Shown here: piece after piece, positions 56,386 to 63,461 of the stretch
Layout of the letters: each line of letters begins with the position of its first letter
How positions within the stretch are numbered: the stretch's first letter is position 1
Source of the DNA: Ruegeria atlantica
GTDB lineage: Bacteria; Pseudomonadota; Alphaproteobacteria; Rhodobacterales; Rhodobacteraceae
Assembly (NCBI RefSeq): GCF_013032005.1
Contig: NZ_WQBE01000001.1
Location: 372,001 to 436,000, forward strand
Direction: 5' to 3'
Length of the DNA stretch: 64,000 nt
The notes under the pieces: model-generated
Told to the model about the DNA's origin: nothing
What the model saw: only the letters and a program-made list of their open reading frames with translations
Database searches by the model: none
Program-made: the position numbers and the translations under genes

Positions 56386-57885
56386 TCAGTCCATCGCTTT
56401 GAAGTTGAACTCGCCACCTTCTTTGATGCCCGACGGCCAGCGCGAAGTCACGGTTTTGGTGCGGGTGTAGAACTTGAAGCTGTCTGGGCCGTGCTGGTTC
56501 AGGTCACCAAACATGGACTTTTTCCAACCACCAAAGGTGTGATAGGCCAGCGGAACCGGGATCGGAACGTTGACGCCGACCATGCCGATGTTGACACGGC
56601 TCGCAAAGTCACGCGCGGTATCGCCATCGCGGGTGTAGATCGCGGTACCATTGCCATATTCATGGTCCATCGCCAACTTCAGCGCTTCTTCATACGAACC
56701 TGCGCGAACGGTGGACAGAACTGGGCCAAAGATTTCTTGGGTGTATATGTCCATGTCGGGTGTGACATGGTCGAAGAGGTGCGGGCCAACAAAGAAGCCG
56801 TCTTCATATCCCTGCAAGCTGAAATCGCGGTTGTCGACGACCAGCTTTGCACCTTGTTCAACACCCGAGTTAATCAGGCCAAGAATACGCTCTTTGGCAG
56901 CACCGGTTACAACCGGTCCCATATCAACATCGTCCCCGGCGGTGTAGGGGCCAACCTTCAGTTTCTCGACACGCGGAATCAGTTTCTCGATCAACGCGTC
57001 GGCGGTCTCTTCGCCTACGGGTACAGCAACCGAAATTGCCATGCAGCGTTCGCCAGCTGCTCCGAAACCAGCTCCGACCAGAGCGTCGGCGGCTTGATCC
57101 AGATCGGCATCCGGCATGATGATCATATGGTTCTTCGCACCGCCAAAGCATTGTGCACGCTTCCCGTTTGCGGTTGCGCGGGAATAGATATATTGCGCGA
57201 TCGGTGTTGAACCGACAAAGCTGACGCCTTGAATGATTTCGCTGTCAAGCAGAGTGTCGACCGCTTCCTTATCGCCGTTCACGACTTGGAATACGCCCTT
57301 GGGAAGGCCAGCTTCGACGAACAGTTCTGCCAGCATCAGCGGCACGGAAGGATCGCGCTCGGACGGTTTCAGTACCACCGCGTTGCCGCAGGCCAAAGCC
57401 GGGCCGACATGCCACAGAGGCATCATGGCTGGGAAGTTGAACGGCATGATCGAGGCGACAACACCTAGAGGCTGGCGCATCGAATACATGTCAATGCCGG
57501 GACCTGCGCTGTCGGTAAACTCACCCTTCAGCATCTGCGGTGCGCCGATGCAGTACTCGATCACTTCCAGGCCACGCTGAAGGTCACCCTTGGCATCGGG
57601 GATGGTTTTGCCGTGCTCGCGGCTCAGCGCTTCGGCAAGTTTGTCCATGTCGCGGTTCATCAAGCCAACCATTGCCATCATCACGCGAGCACGTTTCTGG
57701 GGGTTCGTTGCTCCCCATTTAGGTTGAGCAGCAGCGGCATCGGCAATCGCAGCTTCGGTTTCGGTAACGCTGGCCATCGGGCAATGGGCCTGAACCTCGC
57801 CGGTGGCGGGGTTGAACACGTCGGCGAAACGGCCAGATGTACCTTCTACATTCTCGCCGTTGATATAGTGGGTCAGGTTCTGCAT
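56386..57885 (-). CDS. mmsA: Methylmalonate-semialdehyde dehydrogenase (CoA-acylating)
   Basis: Converts methylmalonate semialdehyde to propionyl-CoA at the end of valine (and myo-inositol or thymine) catabolism. 499 residues of the aldehyde dehydrogenase fold: IMPFNFPAMMPLWHVGPALACGN, GSTPIAQYIYSRA, and catalytic Cys281 in GAAGERCMAIS. The absence of the usual general-base Glu (FGGAKNHMII here) fits CoA-acylating members. The ATG at 57883-57885 has GGAAGGA upstream. Divergent from a LysR regulator; the other valine genes are at 49.7-52.8 kb. Confidence 0.94.
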   Translation of the reverse strand: MQNLTHYINGENVEGTSGRFADVFNPATGEVQAHCPMASVTETEAAIADAAAAQPKWGATNPQKRARVMMAMVGLMNRDMDKLAEALSREHGKTIPDAKGDLQRGLEVIEYCIGAPQMLKGEFTDSAGPGIDMYSMRQPLGVVASIMPFNFPAMMPLWHVGPALACGNAVVLKPSERDPSVPLMLAELFVEAGLPKGVFQVVNGDKEAVDTLLDSEIIQGVSFVGSTPIAQYIYSRATANGKRAQCFGGAKNHMIIMPDADLDQAADALVGAGFGAAGERCMAISVAVPVGEETADALIEKLIPRVEKLKVGPYTAGDDVDMGPVVTGAAKERILGLINSGVEQGAKLVVDNRDFSLQGYEDGFFVGPHLFDHVTPDMDIYTQEIFGPVLSTVRAGSYEEALKLAMDHEYGNGTAIYTRDGDTARDFASRVNIGMVGVNVPIPVPLAYHTFGGWKKSMFGDLNQHGPDSFKFYTRTKTVTSRWPSGIKEGGEFNFKAMD

Positions 57886-57924
57886 GACAAATTCCTTCCG
57901 GGTAGATCTGTCGGCAAAATAGAC

Positions 57925-57976
57925 TTGCAAAAATTTGGTGAACAGAGGCAATGTTTCAAAATTGCTTTGCAAAAAT
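57925..57976. promoter_or_regulatory. Repeated TTGCAAAAAT elements between mmsA and its LysR gene
   Basis: TTGCAAAAAT occurs at 57925-57934 and again at 57967-57976, exactly 42 bp apart (four helical turns). The second copy continues to TTGCAAAAATGCAA, an interrupted palindrome. Position and symmetry suit a LysR-type operator controlling mmsA and the regulator itself. Confidence 0.55.
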
Positions 57977-57990
57977 GCAAAAGGGAAAAT

Positions 57991-58893
57991 ATGAATCCGA
58001 ACTGGGATGATATGCGGGTTTTCCTGGCCGTCGCGCGCGAGGAAAGCCTGTCATCGGCGGGCCGTATCCTCAAGATTGATCCTGCAACTGTAGGGCGGCG
58101 CATTGCGCGGCTTGAGACAACATTGGATGCGCTGTTGTTTACGAAGTCGCAACAGGGATACATCCTGACCGCCGCAGGTGAACGCCTGTTGGACCACGGT
58201 TTGCAGGCCGAAGAGGCGATGCGCGCGGCGGCTGGTGTGGTCACTGGCTCGACCAAATCCCTCAGTGGGCAGATACGGATTGGTGCGCCCGATGGCAGCG
58301 CCAATTACCTGTTGCCACAGGTTTGTGCGAAAATCAGTGATGCCAACCCTGATCTGGACATCCAGATCCTGGCGCTGCCAAGGATCATCAACCTATCCCG
58401 GCGTGAGGCCGACATGGCCGTAACTGTCAGCGCGCCCACAGCAGGAAGGTTGTTGGTCAAGAAGATCAGCGATTATAAGCTGCATATGGTGGCCACGCAG
58501 GATTATCTGGATCGCCATGCGCCTATTGGTTCAGTCAACGATCTTAAGGGGCACCGCCTGATTGGTTACATCCCGGATATGATCTTTGACCGAGAGCTGG
58601 ACTATCTCAACGATATTGGCGTTGACCGTGTCGCACTTGCATCGAATTCGGTCTCGGTTCAATTGCGACAGGTTTCGTTGGGTACCGGTGTTTGTGTTGC
58701 CCATGACTTTACTTTGCCGTTCCATCCAAACCTGCGGAAAATCTTGACGGATCAAGTGGGTTTGACGCGAAGCTTCTATCTTGTCCGGCATCAGGGCGAT
58801 CAGCGCAACGAACGGTTAAACCGCTTTGCCGAGGCTTTAACGCAAGGCATCCGTGACGAAGTTGCGCGGCTTGAAGCCGATGCCAACGCTTGA
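57991..58893 (+). CDS. LysR-family transcriptional regulator
   Basis: A 300-residue regulator. The N-terminal winged helix-turn-helix reads MRVFLAVAREESLSSAGRILKIDPATVGRRIARLETTLDALLFTK; the effector domain follows from about residue 90 (LSGQIRIGAPDGSANYLLPQ). The start at 57991 follows AAAGGGA; the longer frame is antisense to mmsA. Divergent from mmsA with 105 bp between, so it is the likely regulator of valine or methylmalonate-semialdehyde metabolism. The effector is unknown. Confidence 0.9.
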   Translation: MNPNWDDMRVFLAVAREESLSSAGRILKIDPATVGRRIARLETTLDALLFTKSQQGYILTAAGERLLDHGLQAEEAMRAAAGVVTGSTKSLSGQIRIGAPDGSANYLLPQVCAKISDANPDLDIQILALPRIINLSRREADMAVTVSAPTAGRLLVKKISDYKLHMVATQDYLDRHAPIGSVNDLKGHRLIGYIPDMIFDRELDYLNDIGVDRVALASNSVSVQLRQVSLGTGVCVAHDFTLPFHPNLRKILTDQVGLTRSFYLVRHQGDQRNERLNRFAEALTQGIRDEVARLEADANA

Positions 58894-58950
58894 CAGGTCG
58901 ACACAATCGCGCAACGCTTTGGATAAATTCATTATTCCGGAGGTGCTTTC

Positions 58951-59388
58951 ATGCTCGTTCAGGGCATTCTAAAATCCAAGGCGACAGACAGCGTCGTGAC
59001 GGTCGAGCCTTCGATGACTGTGTCGGAGGCTGCGAAAATCCTTGCTGAAAAGCGCATTGGTACCGTCATCGTTTCCGAAGATGGTGGTCAGACGGCAACC
59101 GGCATTCTGTCTGAACGCGATATCGTTCGTGAATTGGCTGCCAGTGGCAGCGGATGTTTGACGCAGCCGGTCAGCTCTTACATGACAAAGGATCTGATCA
59201 CCACCACACGACAGGCCACCGTGCAAGACATCATGGCCCGCATGACTGAAGGCCGCTTTCGCCACATGCCCGTGGTCGAAGAGGGTAAGCTGATAGGCAT
59301 TGTGACCCTGGGCGATGTGGTCAAGGCGCAATTGGCCGAGCTGGCGATGGAAAAGGATGCCCTTCAAGGTATGATTATGGGTCACTGA
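58951..59388 (+). CDS. CBS-domain protein (two CBS modules)
   Basis: A 145-residue protein made of a CBS pair: VTVEPSMTVSEAAKILAEKRIGTVIV and GILSERDIVREL in the first module, DLITTTRQATVQDIMARMTEGRFRHMPVVEEGKLIGIVTLGDVV in the second. CBS pairs bind adenosine nucleotides and usually regulate a partner; none is obvious nearby. GGAGG at 58939-58943 precedes the ATG. A small hairpin follows. Confidence 0.88.
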   Translation: MLVQGILKSKATDSVVTVEPSMTVSEAAKILAEKRIGTVIVSEDGGQTATGILSERDIVRELAASGSGCLTQPVSSYMTKDLITTTRQATVQDIMARMTEGRFRHMPVVEEGKLIGIVTLGDVVKAQLAELAMEKDALQGMIMGH

Positions 59389-59395
59389 CGGGGCT

Positions 59396-59411
59396 GGTTG
59401 CGATAGCAACC
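59396..59411 (+). terminator. Small hairpin after the CBS gene
   Basis: GGTTGC-GATA-GCAACC, a perfect 6-bp stem 7 bp after the stop codon. The following TCTTG is only a weak T-rich end, so it is a tentative terminator. Confidence 0.4.
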
Positions 59412-59473
59412 TCTTGCGCCGACAGCAAAGTTATGTTTGCTGACGCAGAATTTCCAGAACGCAGGAGAGCGTG

Positions 59474-59965
59474 ATGCGGGTTGGTCTATACCCCGGAACC
59501 TTTGACCCGATAACTCTGGGCCATATTGACATTATCCGGCGCGCCTCGGCTTTGGTCGACAAGCTAGTGATTGGAGTAGCGATCAACCGCGATAAGGGAC
59601 CGTTGTTTTCTCTGGAAGAGCGCGTGGCCATGATCGAGGCGGAATGTGCACTTTTGTCTGAACAAACCGGAACCGAAATTGTCGCTCATCCGTTCGAAAA
59701 CCTTCTGATCGATTGCGCCCGCGATGTGGGTGCACAAATCATTGTTCGCGGGCTGCGGGCCGTTGCGGATTTCGAGTATGAATTCCAGATGGTCGGAATG
59801 AACCGTGCTTTGGACGATTCAATCGAAACCGTCTTTCTAATGGCCGAAGCACGGCATCAGGCCATCGCATCGAAACTGGTTAAGGAAATCGCGCGCCTGA
59901 ACGGGGACGTGTCGAAATTCGTGACGCCCCGCGTTCATACTGCATTGCGCGAAAGGTTAGGCTAA
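59474..59965 (+). CDS. coaD: Phosphopantetheine adenylyltransferase
   Basis: Fourth step of CoA synthesis, transferring AMP to phosphopantetheine. The nucleotidyltransferase motif GTFDPITLGHIDII (TxGH) is at the N-terminus, with RGLRAVADFEYEFQM and the VSKFVTPRVHTALRER C-terminal part. 163 residues from ATG 59474 after GGAGAG; a GTG three bases earlier is less likely. It converges on, and overlaps, the first gap gene by 9 bp. Confidence 0.95.
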   Translation: MRVGLYPGTFDPITLGHIDIIRRASALVDKLVIGVAINRDKGPLFSLEERVAMIEAECALLSEQTGTEIVAHPFENLLIDCARDVGAQIIVRGLRAVADFEYEFQMVGMNRALDDSIETVFLMAEARHQAIASKLVKEIARLNGDVSKFVTPRVHTALRERLG

Positions 59966-60961
59966 CGCGCCCATCGCGGCGGCTGTGTCCAGCATCCGGT
60001 TCGAAAAGCCCCACTCATTGTCATACCAGGCCAGAACGCGCACCAATGTGCCGTCGGTGACTTTGGTCTCGGCCAATGACACGGTCGAGCTATGGGAATC
60101 GTGGTTGAAATCCATCGACACCAGTGGGCGGCTTTCGGCGGCCAGAACGCCCGGTATTTTGGCGGCGGCCTCGACGAACAGCGCGTTGACCTCGTCTTCG
60201 CTGGTGGGGCGCGATACTTCGGCAACCAGATCGACAACAGACACGTTGGGCGTCGGAACACGGATGGCCTGACCGGTCAGCTTGCCTGCCAATTGCGGCA
60301 GGACAAGACCGACAGCCGCTGCGGCACCCGTGGTGGTCGGGATCATCGACAAAGCCGCAGCGCGCGACAGATAGGGGTCTTTACCCGCGGCATCGTGAAC
60401 TGGCTGGCTGGCGGTATACGCATGGACCGTGGTCATGTTGCCATGGACGATGCCAAGCCCGGCATCCAGCGCGGCGGCAACTGGCGACAAGCAGTTGGTG
60501 GTACATGAAGCATTTGAAACAACGGTATCCCCGGCTGTCAGCTCATGCTCATTCACACCATAGACGATTGTTTTGACGGCACCTTCGCCCCGCGCAGGCG
60601 CAGAGATCAGGACTTTCTTGGCACCGTTTTTCAGGTGACGTTCAGCCGCTTCGCGGGTGCGGAAAACGCCTGTGCATTCCAGAACTACGTCGATATCCGA
60701 CCAATCTAGCGCTTCGGGGTCGCGCTCGCTGGACAGACGAATGGGGCCTGCGCCAACGTCCAGGCGTTCGTCGGTCAATGTCACCTTGTTGGAATAACGG
60801 CCATGTACGCTGTCGAACTCGAACAGATGAGCGTTCATCTCGGGTTTTGCCAAATCGTTGATGGCAACAATTTCTACATCTGTGCGTCCCGATTCCATCA
60901 CTGCACGCAGAACTCCGCGTCCGATCCGACCAAATCCGTTGATTGCCAGCTTGAGTGTCAT
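59957..60961 (-). CDS. gap: Glyceraldehyde-3-phosphate dehydrogenase, NAD-type paralog
   Basis: A 334-residue type I GAPDH. Catalytic Cys153 is in SNASCTTNC; the Rossmann start is INGFGRIGRGVLRA; the residue after the second strand is Asp36 (AINDLAKPE), which selects NAD and disfavours NADP. The S-loop segment TASQPVHDAAGKDPYLSRAAALSM is unusual compared with standard GAPDHs, so a related aldehyde substrate (for example erythrose 4-phosphate) cannot be excluded. A palindromic operator lies 34 bp upstream. The second paralog is 300 bp away on the same strand. Confidence 0.9.
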   Translation of the reverse strand: MTLKLAINGFGRIGRGVLRAVMESGRTDVEIVAINDLAKPEMNAHLFEFDSVHGRYSNKVTLTDERLDVGAGPIRLSSERDPEALDWSDIDVVLECTGVFRTREAAERHLKNGAKKVLISAPARGEGAVKTIVYGVNEHELTAGDTVVSNASCTTNCLSPVAAALDAGLGIVHGNMTTVHAYTASQPVHDAAGKDPYLSRAAALSMIPTTTGAAAAVGLVLPQLAGKLTGQAIRVPTPNVSVVDLVAEVSRPTSEDEVNALFVEAAAKIPGVLAAESRPLVSMDFNHDSHSSTVSLAETKVTDGTLVRVLAWYDNEWGFSNRMLDTAAAMGALA

Positions 60962-60994
60962 GTTCCGCTCCGTCCGAATTTCGACTTTAGTAAA

Positions 60995-61006
60995 GTTAGC
61001 GCTAAC
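60995..61006. promoter_or_regulatory. Perfect palindrome GTTAGCGCTAAC upstream of the first gap gene
   Basis: A 12-bp perfect palindrome with central CG, typical of LacI-family operators, 34-45 bp upstream of the gap start at 60961. Closely related sequences occur upstream of the second gap gene (62348-62378). Control by a CceR/PckR-like central carbon regulator is inferred. Confidence 0.7.
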
Positions 61007-61043
61007 AAAGCCAGATGAGCGGAAAAGTCAAGCAAAACCTCTG

Positions 61044-61187
61044 TCAGCGCCAGAAAGCCAGCCAATTCAGAAAGGCGTAAAGCTTTTTCGCGAGGAAAAC
61101 CAAATGTTCGGGTCCAAAGATGGCGTAGTCCAGAATCAACCCGCCAAGGATCAAGAGGCCAAGCCAGATAGCGATTTGGTTGGTCAT
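61044..61187 (-). CDS. 47-residue membrane protein between the two gap genes
   Basis: An open frame of 47 codons from ATG at 61185-61187 to TGA at 61044-61046. The product begins MTNQIAIWLGLLILGGLILDY, one clear membrane helix at about residues 5-22, followed by a GPEHLVFLAKKL amphipathic segment and an aromatic tail ending LNWLAFWR. Residue composition is coherent and protein-like, and GGGGC precedes the start. It lies on the same strand as both gap genes, between the gap2 terminator-like hairpin and the gap1 operator. Unknown function. Confidence 0.65.
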   Translation of the reverse strand: MTNQIAIWLGLLILGGLILDYAIFGPEHLVFLAKKLYAFLNWLAFWR

Positions 61188-61205
61188 AGCGGCCCCGAAC
61201 GAAAA

Positions 61206-61232
61206 TGCCCGCCCAGATAACCTGAGCGGGCA
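61206..61232 (-). terminator. Hairpin after the second gap gene
   Basis: TGCCCGC and GCGGGCA pair, extended by CAG/CTG after one mismatch, around a 5-base loop, 26 bp past the gap2 stop on the minus strand; ATTTTC follows. Likely a partial terminator before the small membrane-protein gene. Confidence 0.6.
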
Positions 61233-61258
61233 AAAATGTTCAAGATTTCAAACCGGTC

Positions 61259-62260
61259 TTAGTTAAGCCGACCCATGGCAACGGCGACATCGGCCATGCG
61301 AACCGAGAAGCCCCATTCGTTGTCGTACCAGGCCAGAACCCGGACAAGGCGGCCGTCTACAACGCGGGTTTGTTCCGGCGCAAAGATCGAGCTTTCTTCG
61401 GTGTGGTTGAAATCGGTCGAAACCAGCGGCGCGGGTTCATAACCCAGAACGCGCTGCATCGGGCCAAGCGCGGCTTCGCGAACGATTTCATTGACCTCTT
61501 CGACAGACACTTCGCGCGATGAGCGGAAAGTCAGGTCCACCGCCGACACGTTCGGGGTAGGTACGCGGATGGCGGAACCGTCCAGACGGCCTTTCAGGTT
61601 CGGCAGAACCTCACCCAGTGCTTTCGCAGCTCCGGTCGATGTCGGGATCATCGACATGGCAGCGGCACGGGCGCGATACAGATCGCTGTGACGGCGATCC
61701 AGGGTCGGCTGGTCGCCAGTATAGGCGTGGATCGTGGTCATGATGCCGTTTTCGATGCCGACACCTTCGTCCAGAACCTTGGCAAGCGGAGCAAGGCAGT
61801 TCGTGGTGCAAGACCCATTCGAGACCATGTTGTCGTTGGCGGTCAGCGTGTTGTGGTTCACACCAAACACGATGGTTTTGTCGACGTTCTTGCCCGGTGC
61901 GGACAACAGAACCTTGCCAGCGCCACGCTCGAGGTGCGTTTTCGCCTTGGTGCCGTCATTGAATTTGCCGGTGCATTCCAGAACGACGTCGCAGCCTTCC
62001 CAATCCAGCTCGTTCATGTCGTAGGTCGAGAACATCTCCATCGGGCCGCGGCCCAGATCCATGGTGTTGCCATTGATGGCGATGTCGCGCGGAAACCGTC
62101 CATGAACGCTGTCGTATTTCAGCAGATGAGCCGAAGTTTCCAGCGGCCCGGTCGCGTTGACCTTGATAACTTCGATATCGTTCCGGCCTGACGCTGCAAT
62201 ATGCGACAGGGTACAGCGGCCGATACGGCCAAAACCATTGATGCCGACCTTTATGGTCAT
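61259..62260 (-). CDS. gap: Glyceraldehyde-3-phosphate dehydrogenase, GapB-like cofactor site
   Basis: A 333-residue type I GAPDH with catalytic Cys151 in SNGSCTTNC and INGFGRIGRCTLSH at the start. The NAD-selecting Asp is replaced by Ala36 (VIKVNATGPLE), as in the NADP-preferring, gluconeogenic GapB of Bacillus (INA). The S-loop is standard (DLYRARAAAMSMIPTSTGAAK). GGAGAC precedes the ATG at 62258-62260; the longer frame is not credible. An inverted pair of operator-like sites lies about 90 bp upstream. The tkt gene is next but one. Confidence 0.94.
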   Translation of the reverse strand: MTIKVGINGFGRIGRCTLSHIAASGRNDIEVIKVNATGPLETSAHLLKYDSVHGRFPRDIAINGNTMDLGRGPMEMFSTYDMNELDWEGCDVVLECTGKFNDGTKAKTHLERGAGKVLLSAPGKNVDKTIVFGVNHNTLTANDNMVSNGSCTTNCLAPLAKVLDEGVGIENGIMTTIHAYTGDQPTLDRRHSDLYRARAAAMSMIPTSTGAAKALGEVLPNLKGRLDGSAIRVPTPNVSAVDLTFRSSREVSVEEVNEIVREAALGPMQRVLGYEPAPLVSTDFNHTEESSIFAPEQTRVVDGRLVRVLAWYDNEWGFSVRMADVAVAMGRLN

Positions 62261-62347
62261 GTGACGTCTCCAAATGCGCTTGCCTTGCAGGCCATATAGC
62301 CGCGATTGGTGAATCTCAAAAGAGCAAAAGCGGCATATTTTTAATGT

Positions 62348-62378
62348 GTTAGCGCAAACTTCGTACGATTGCGCTAAC
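62348..62378. promoter_or_regulatory. Inverted operator pair upstream of the second gap gene
   Basis: GTTAGCGCAA (62348-62357) and TTGCGCTAAC (62369-62378) are perfect inverted repeats with 11 bases between. Each half resembles the GTTAGCGCTAAC palindrome upstream of the other gap gene. It sits in the divergent region between gap (start 62260) and the DUF808 gene (start 62442), so either may be controlled. Confidence 0.68.
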
Positions 62379-62441
62379 GCTTGCACTGGCTGTAAGATTG
62401 GGTAGGTTCCTGAGGCGGCAGGTGACAGGAAAGGTAGCGCG

Positions 62442-63404
62442 ATGAGCGGTCTTTTGGCTCTTTTGGATGACGTGGCGGGGATCGCCAAGGTTGCAGCGGC
62501 GTCGGTGGACGACGTGGTGGCGGCGGCGGGAAAGGCCGGGGCCAAGACGGCAGGGGTGATTATTGACGATGCAGCCGTCACTCCGAAATACGTTCAGGGT
62601 TTTGCGCCTGCGCGCGAGTTGCCAATCATCTGGCGGATTGCGCGTGGATCGGTATTCAACAAGATCGTGCTGTTGCTGCCTGTGGCCCTTTTGCTGGCCA
62701 ATTTTGCGCCCTGGCTTATTACGCCGCTGCTTATGATCGGTGGGTCTTACTTATGCTTCGAGGGGGCTGAAAAAATATTTCATGTTCTGTTTCCACATGG
62801 CAGCCATGCCATTGATGAAGACATGAACGTGCGCGACCCTGGCCATCTAGAGGAGCAGAAAGTCAAAGGTGCGATCAAAACGGATTTCATCCTGTCCGCT
62901 GAAATCATGACCATCGCACTGGCCGCGATCGAGGCGCCGAATCTGTGGATGCAGGCGGCGACTCTGGCGGTTGTGGGCATCGGGGTGACGGTGGCCGTCT
63001 ATGGCTCGGTCGCGTTGATCGTGAAGATGGATGATGTCGGATTGTTTCTGGCAAACAATGCCCCGACACCTGTCGGGCGCGGGCTGGGGCGTGGATTGGT
63101 CAAGGCAATGCCCGGTGTGATGAAGACCCTGTCTATTGTTGGGACCGCGGCGATGCTGTGGGTCGGCGGGTCGATCATCATTCACGGGATGGAAGTTCTG
63201 GGCTTCGGCTGGCTGGGCCATCACATCCACGACTGGGCATATGCGATTGGGCTTTCCGTGTCAGACGGCTGGGTAGGGGCTGTCGAATGGATTTCCAAAG
63301 CAGCAATGGATGGTGTGTTTGGTCTGGCGTGGGGCTTTGTTCTGATTCCTGTAGCCACCAAGGTGATCGGGCCATTGCTATCAAAGAAGACCGCAACACA
63401 TTGA
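62442..63404 (+). CDS. DUF808 membrane protein (YedI-like)
   Basis: A 320-residue integral membrane protein of the DUF808 family. MSGLLALLDDVAGIAKVAAASVDDVVAAAGKAGAKTAGVIIDDAAVTP is the conserved N-terminus; about six helices follow (for example IVLLLPVALLLANFAPWLITPLLMIGG and GIGVTVAVYGSVALIVK). Function unknown. It is divergent from gap, sharing the operator-containing intergenic region, and faces tkt across a terminator. Confidence 0.9.
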   Translation: MSGLLALLDDVAGIAKVAAASVDDVVAAAGKAGAKTAGVIIDDAAVTPKYVQGFAPARELPIIWRIARGSVFNKIVLLLPVALLLANFAPWLITPLLMIGGSYLCFEGAEKIFHVLFPHGSHAIDEDMNVRDPGHLEEQKVKGAIKTDFILSAEIMTIALAAIEAPNLWMQAATLAVVGIGVTVAVYGSVALIVKMDDVGLFLANNAPTPVGRGLGRGLVKAMPGVMKTLSIVGTAAMLWVGGSIIIHGMEVLGFGWLGHHIHDWAYAIGLSVSDGWVGAVEWISKAAMDGVFGLAWGFVLIPVATKVIGPLLSKKTATH

Positions 63405-63413
63405 AATGAAAAT

Positions 63414-63439
63414 AAAAAGGGCGGCTGATGCCGCCCTTT
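63414..63439. terminator. Bidirectional terminator between the DUF808 gene and tkt
   Basis: AAAGGGCGGC-TGAT-GCCGCCCTTT is a perfect 10-bp stem. On the minus strand it runs into a T-rich tail and ends tkt; on the plus strand TTTG follows for the DUF808 gene. Confidence 0.88.
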
Positions 63440-63461
63440 GCCTTATTCTTCGTGTGCTGGA

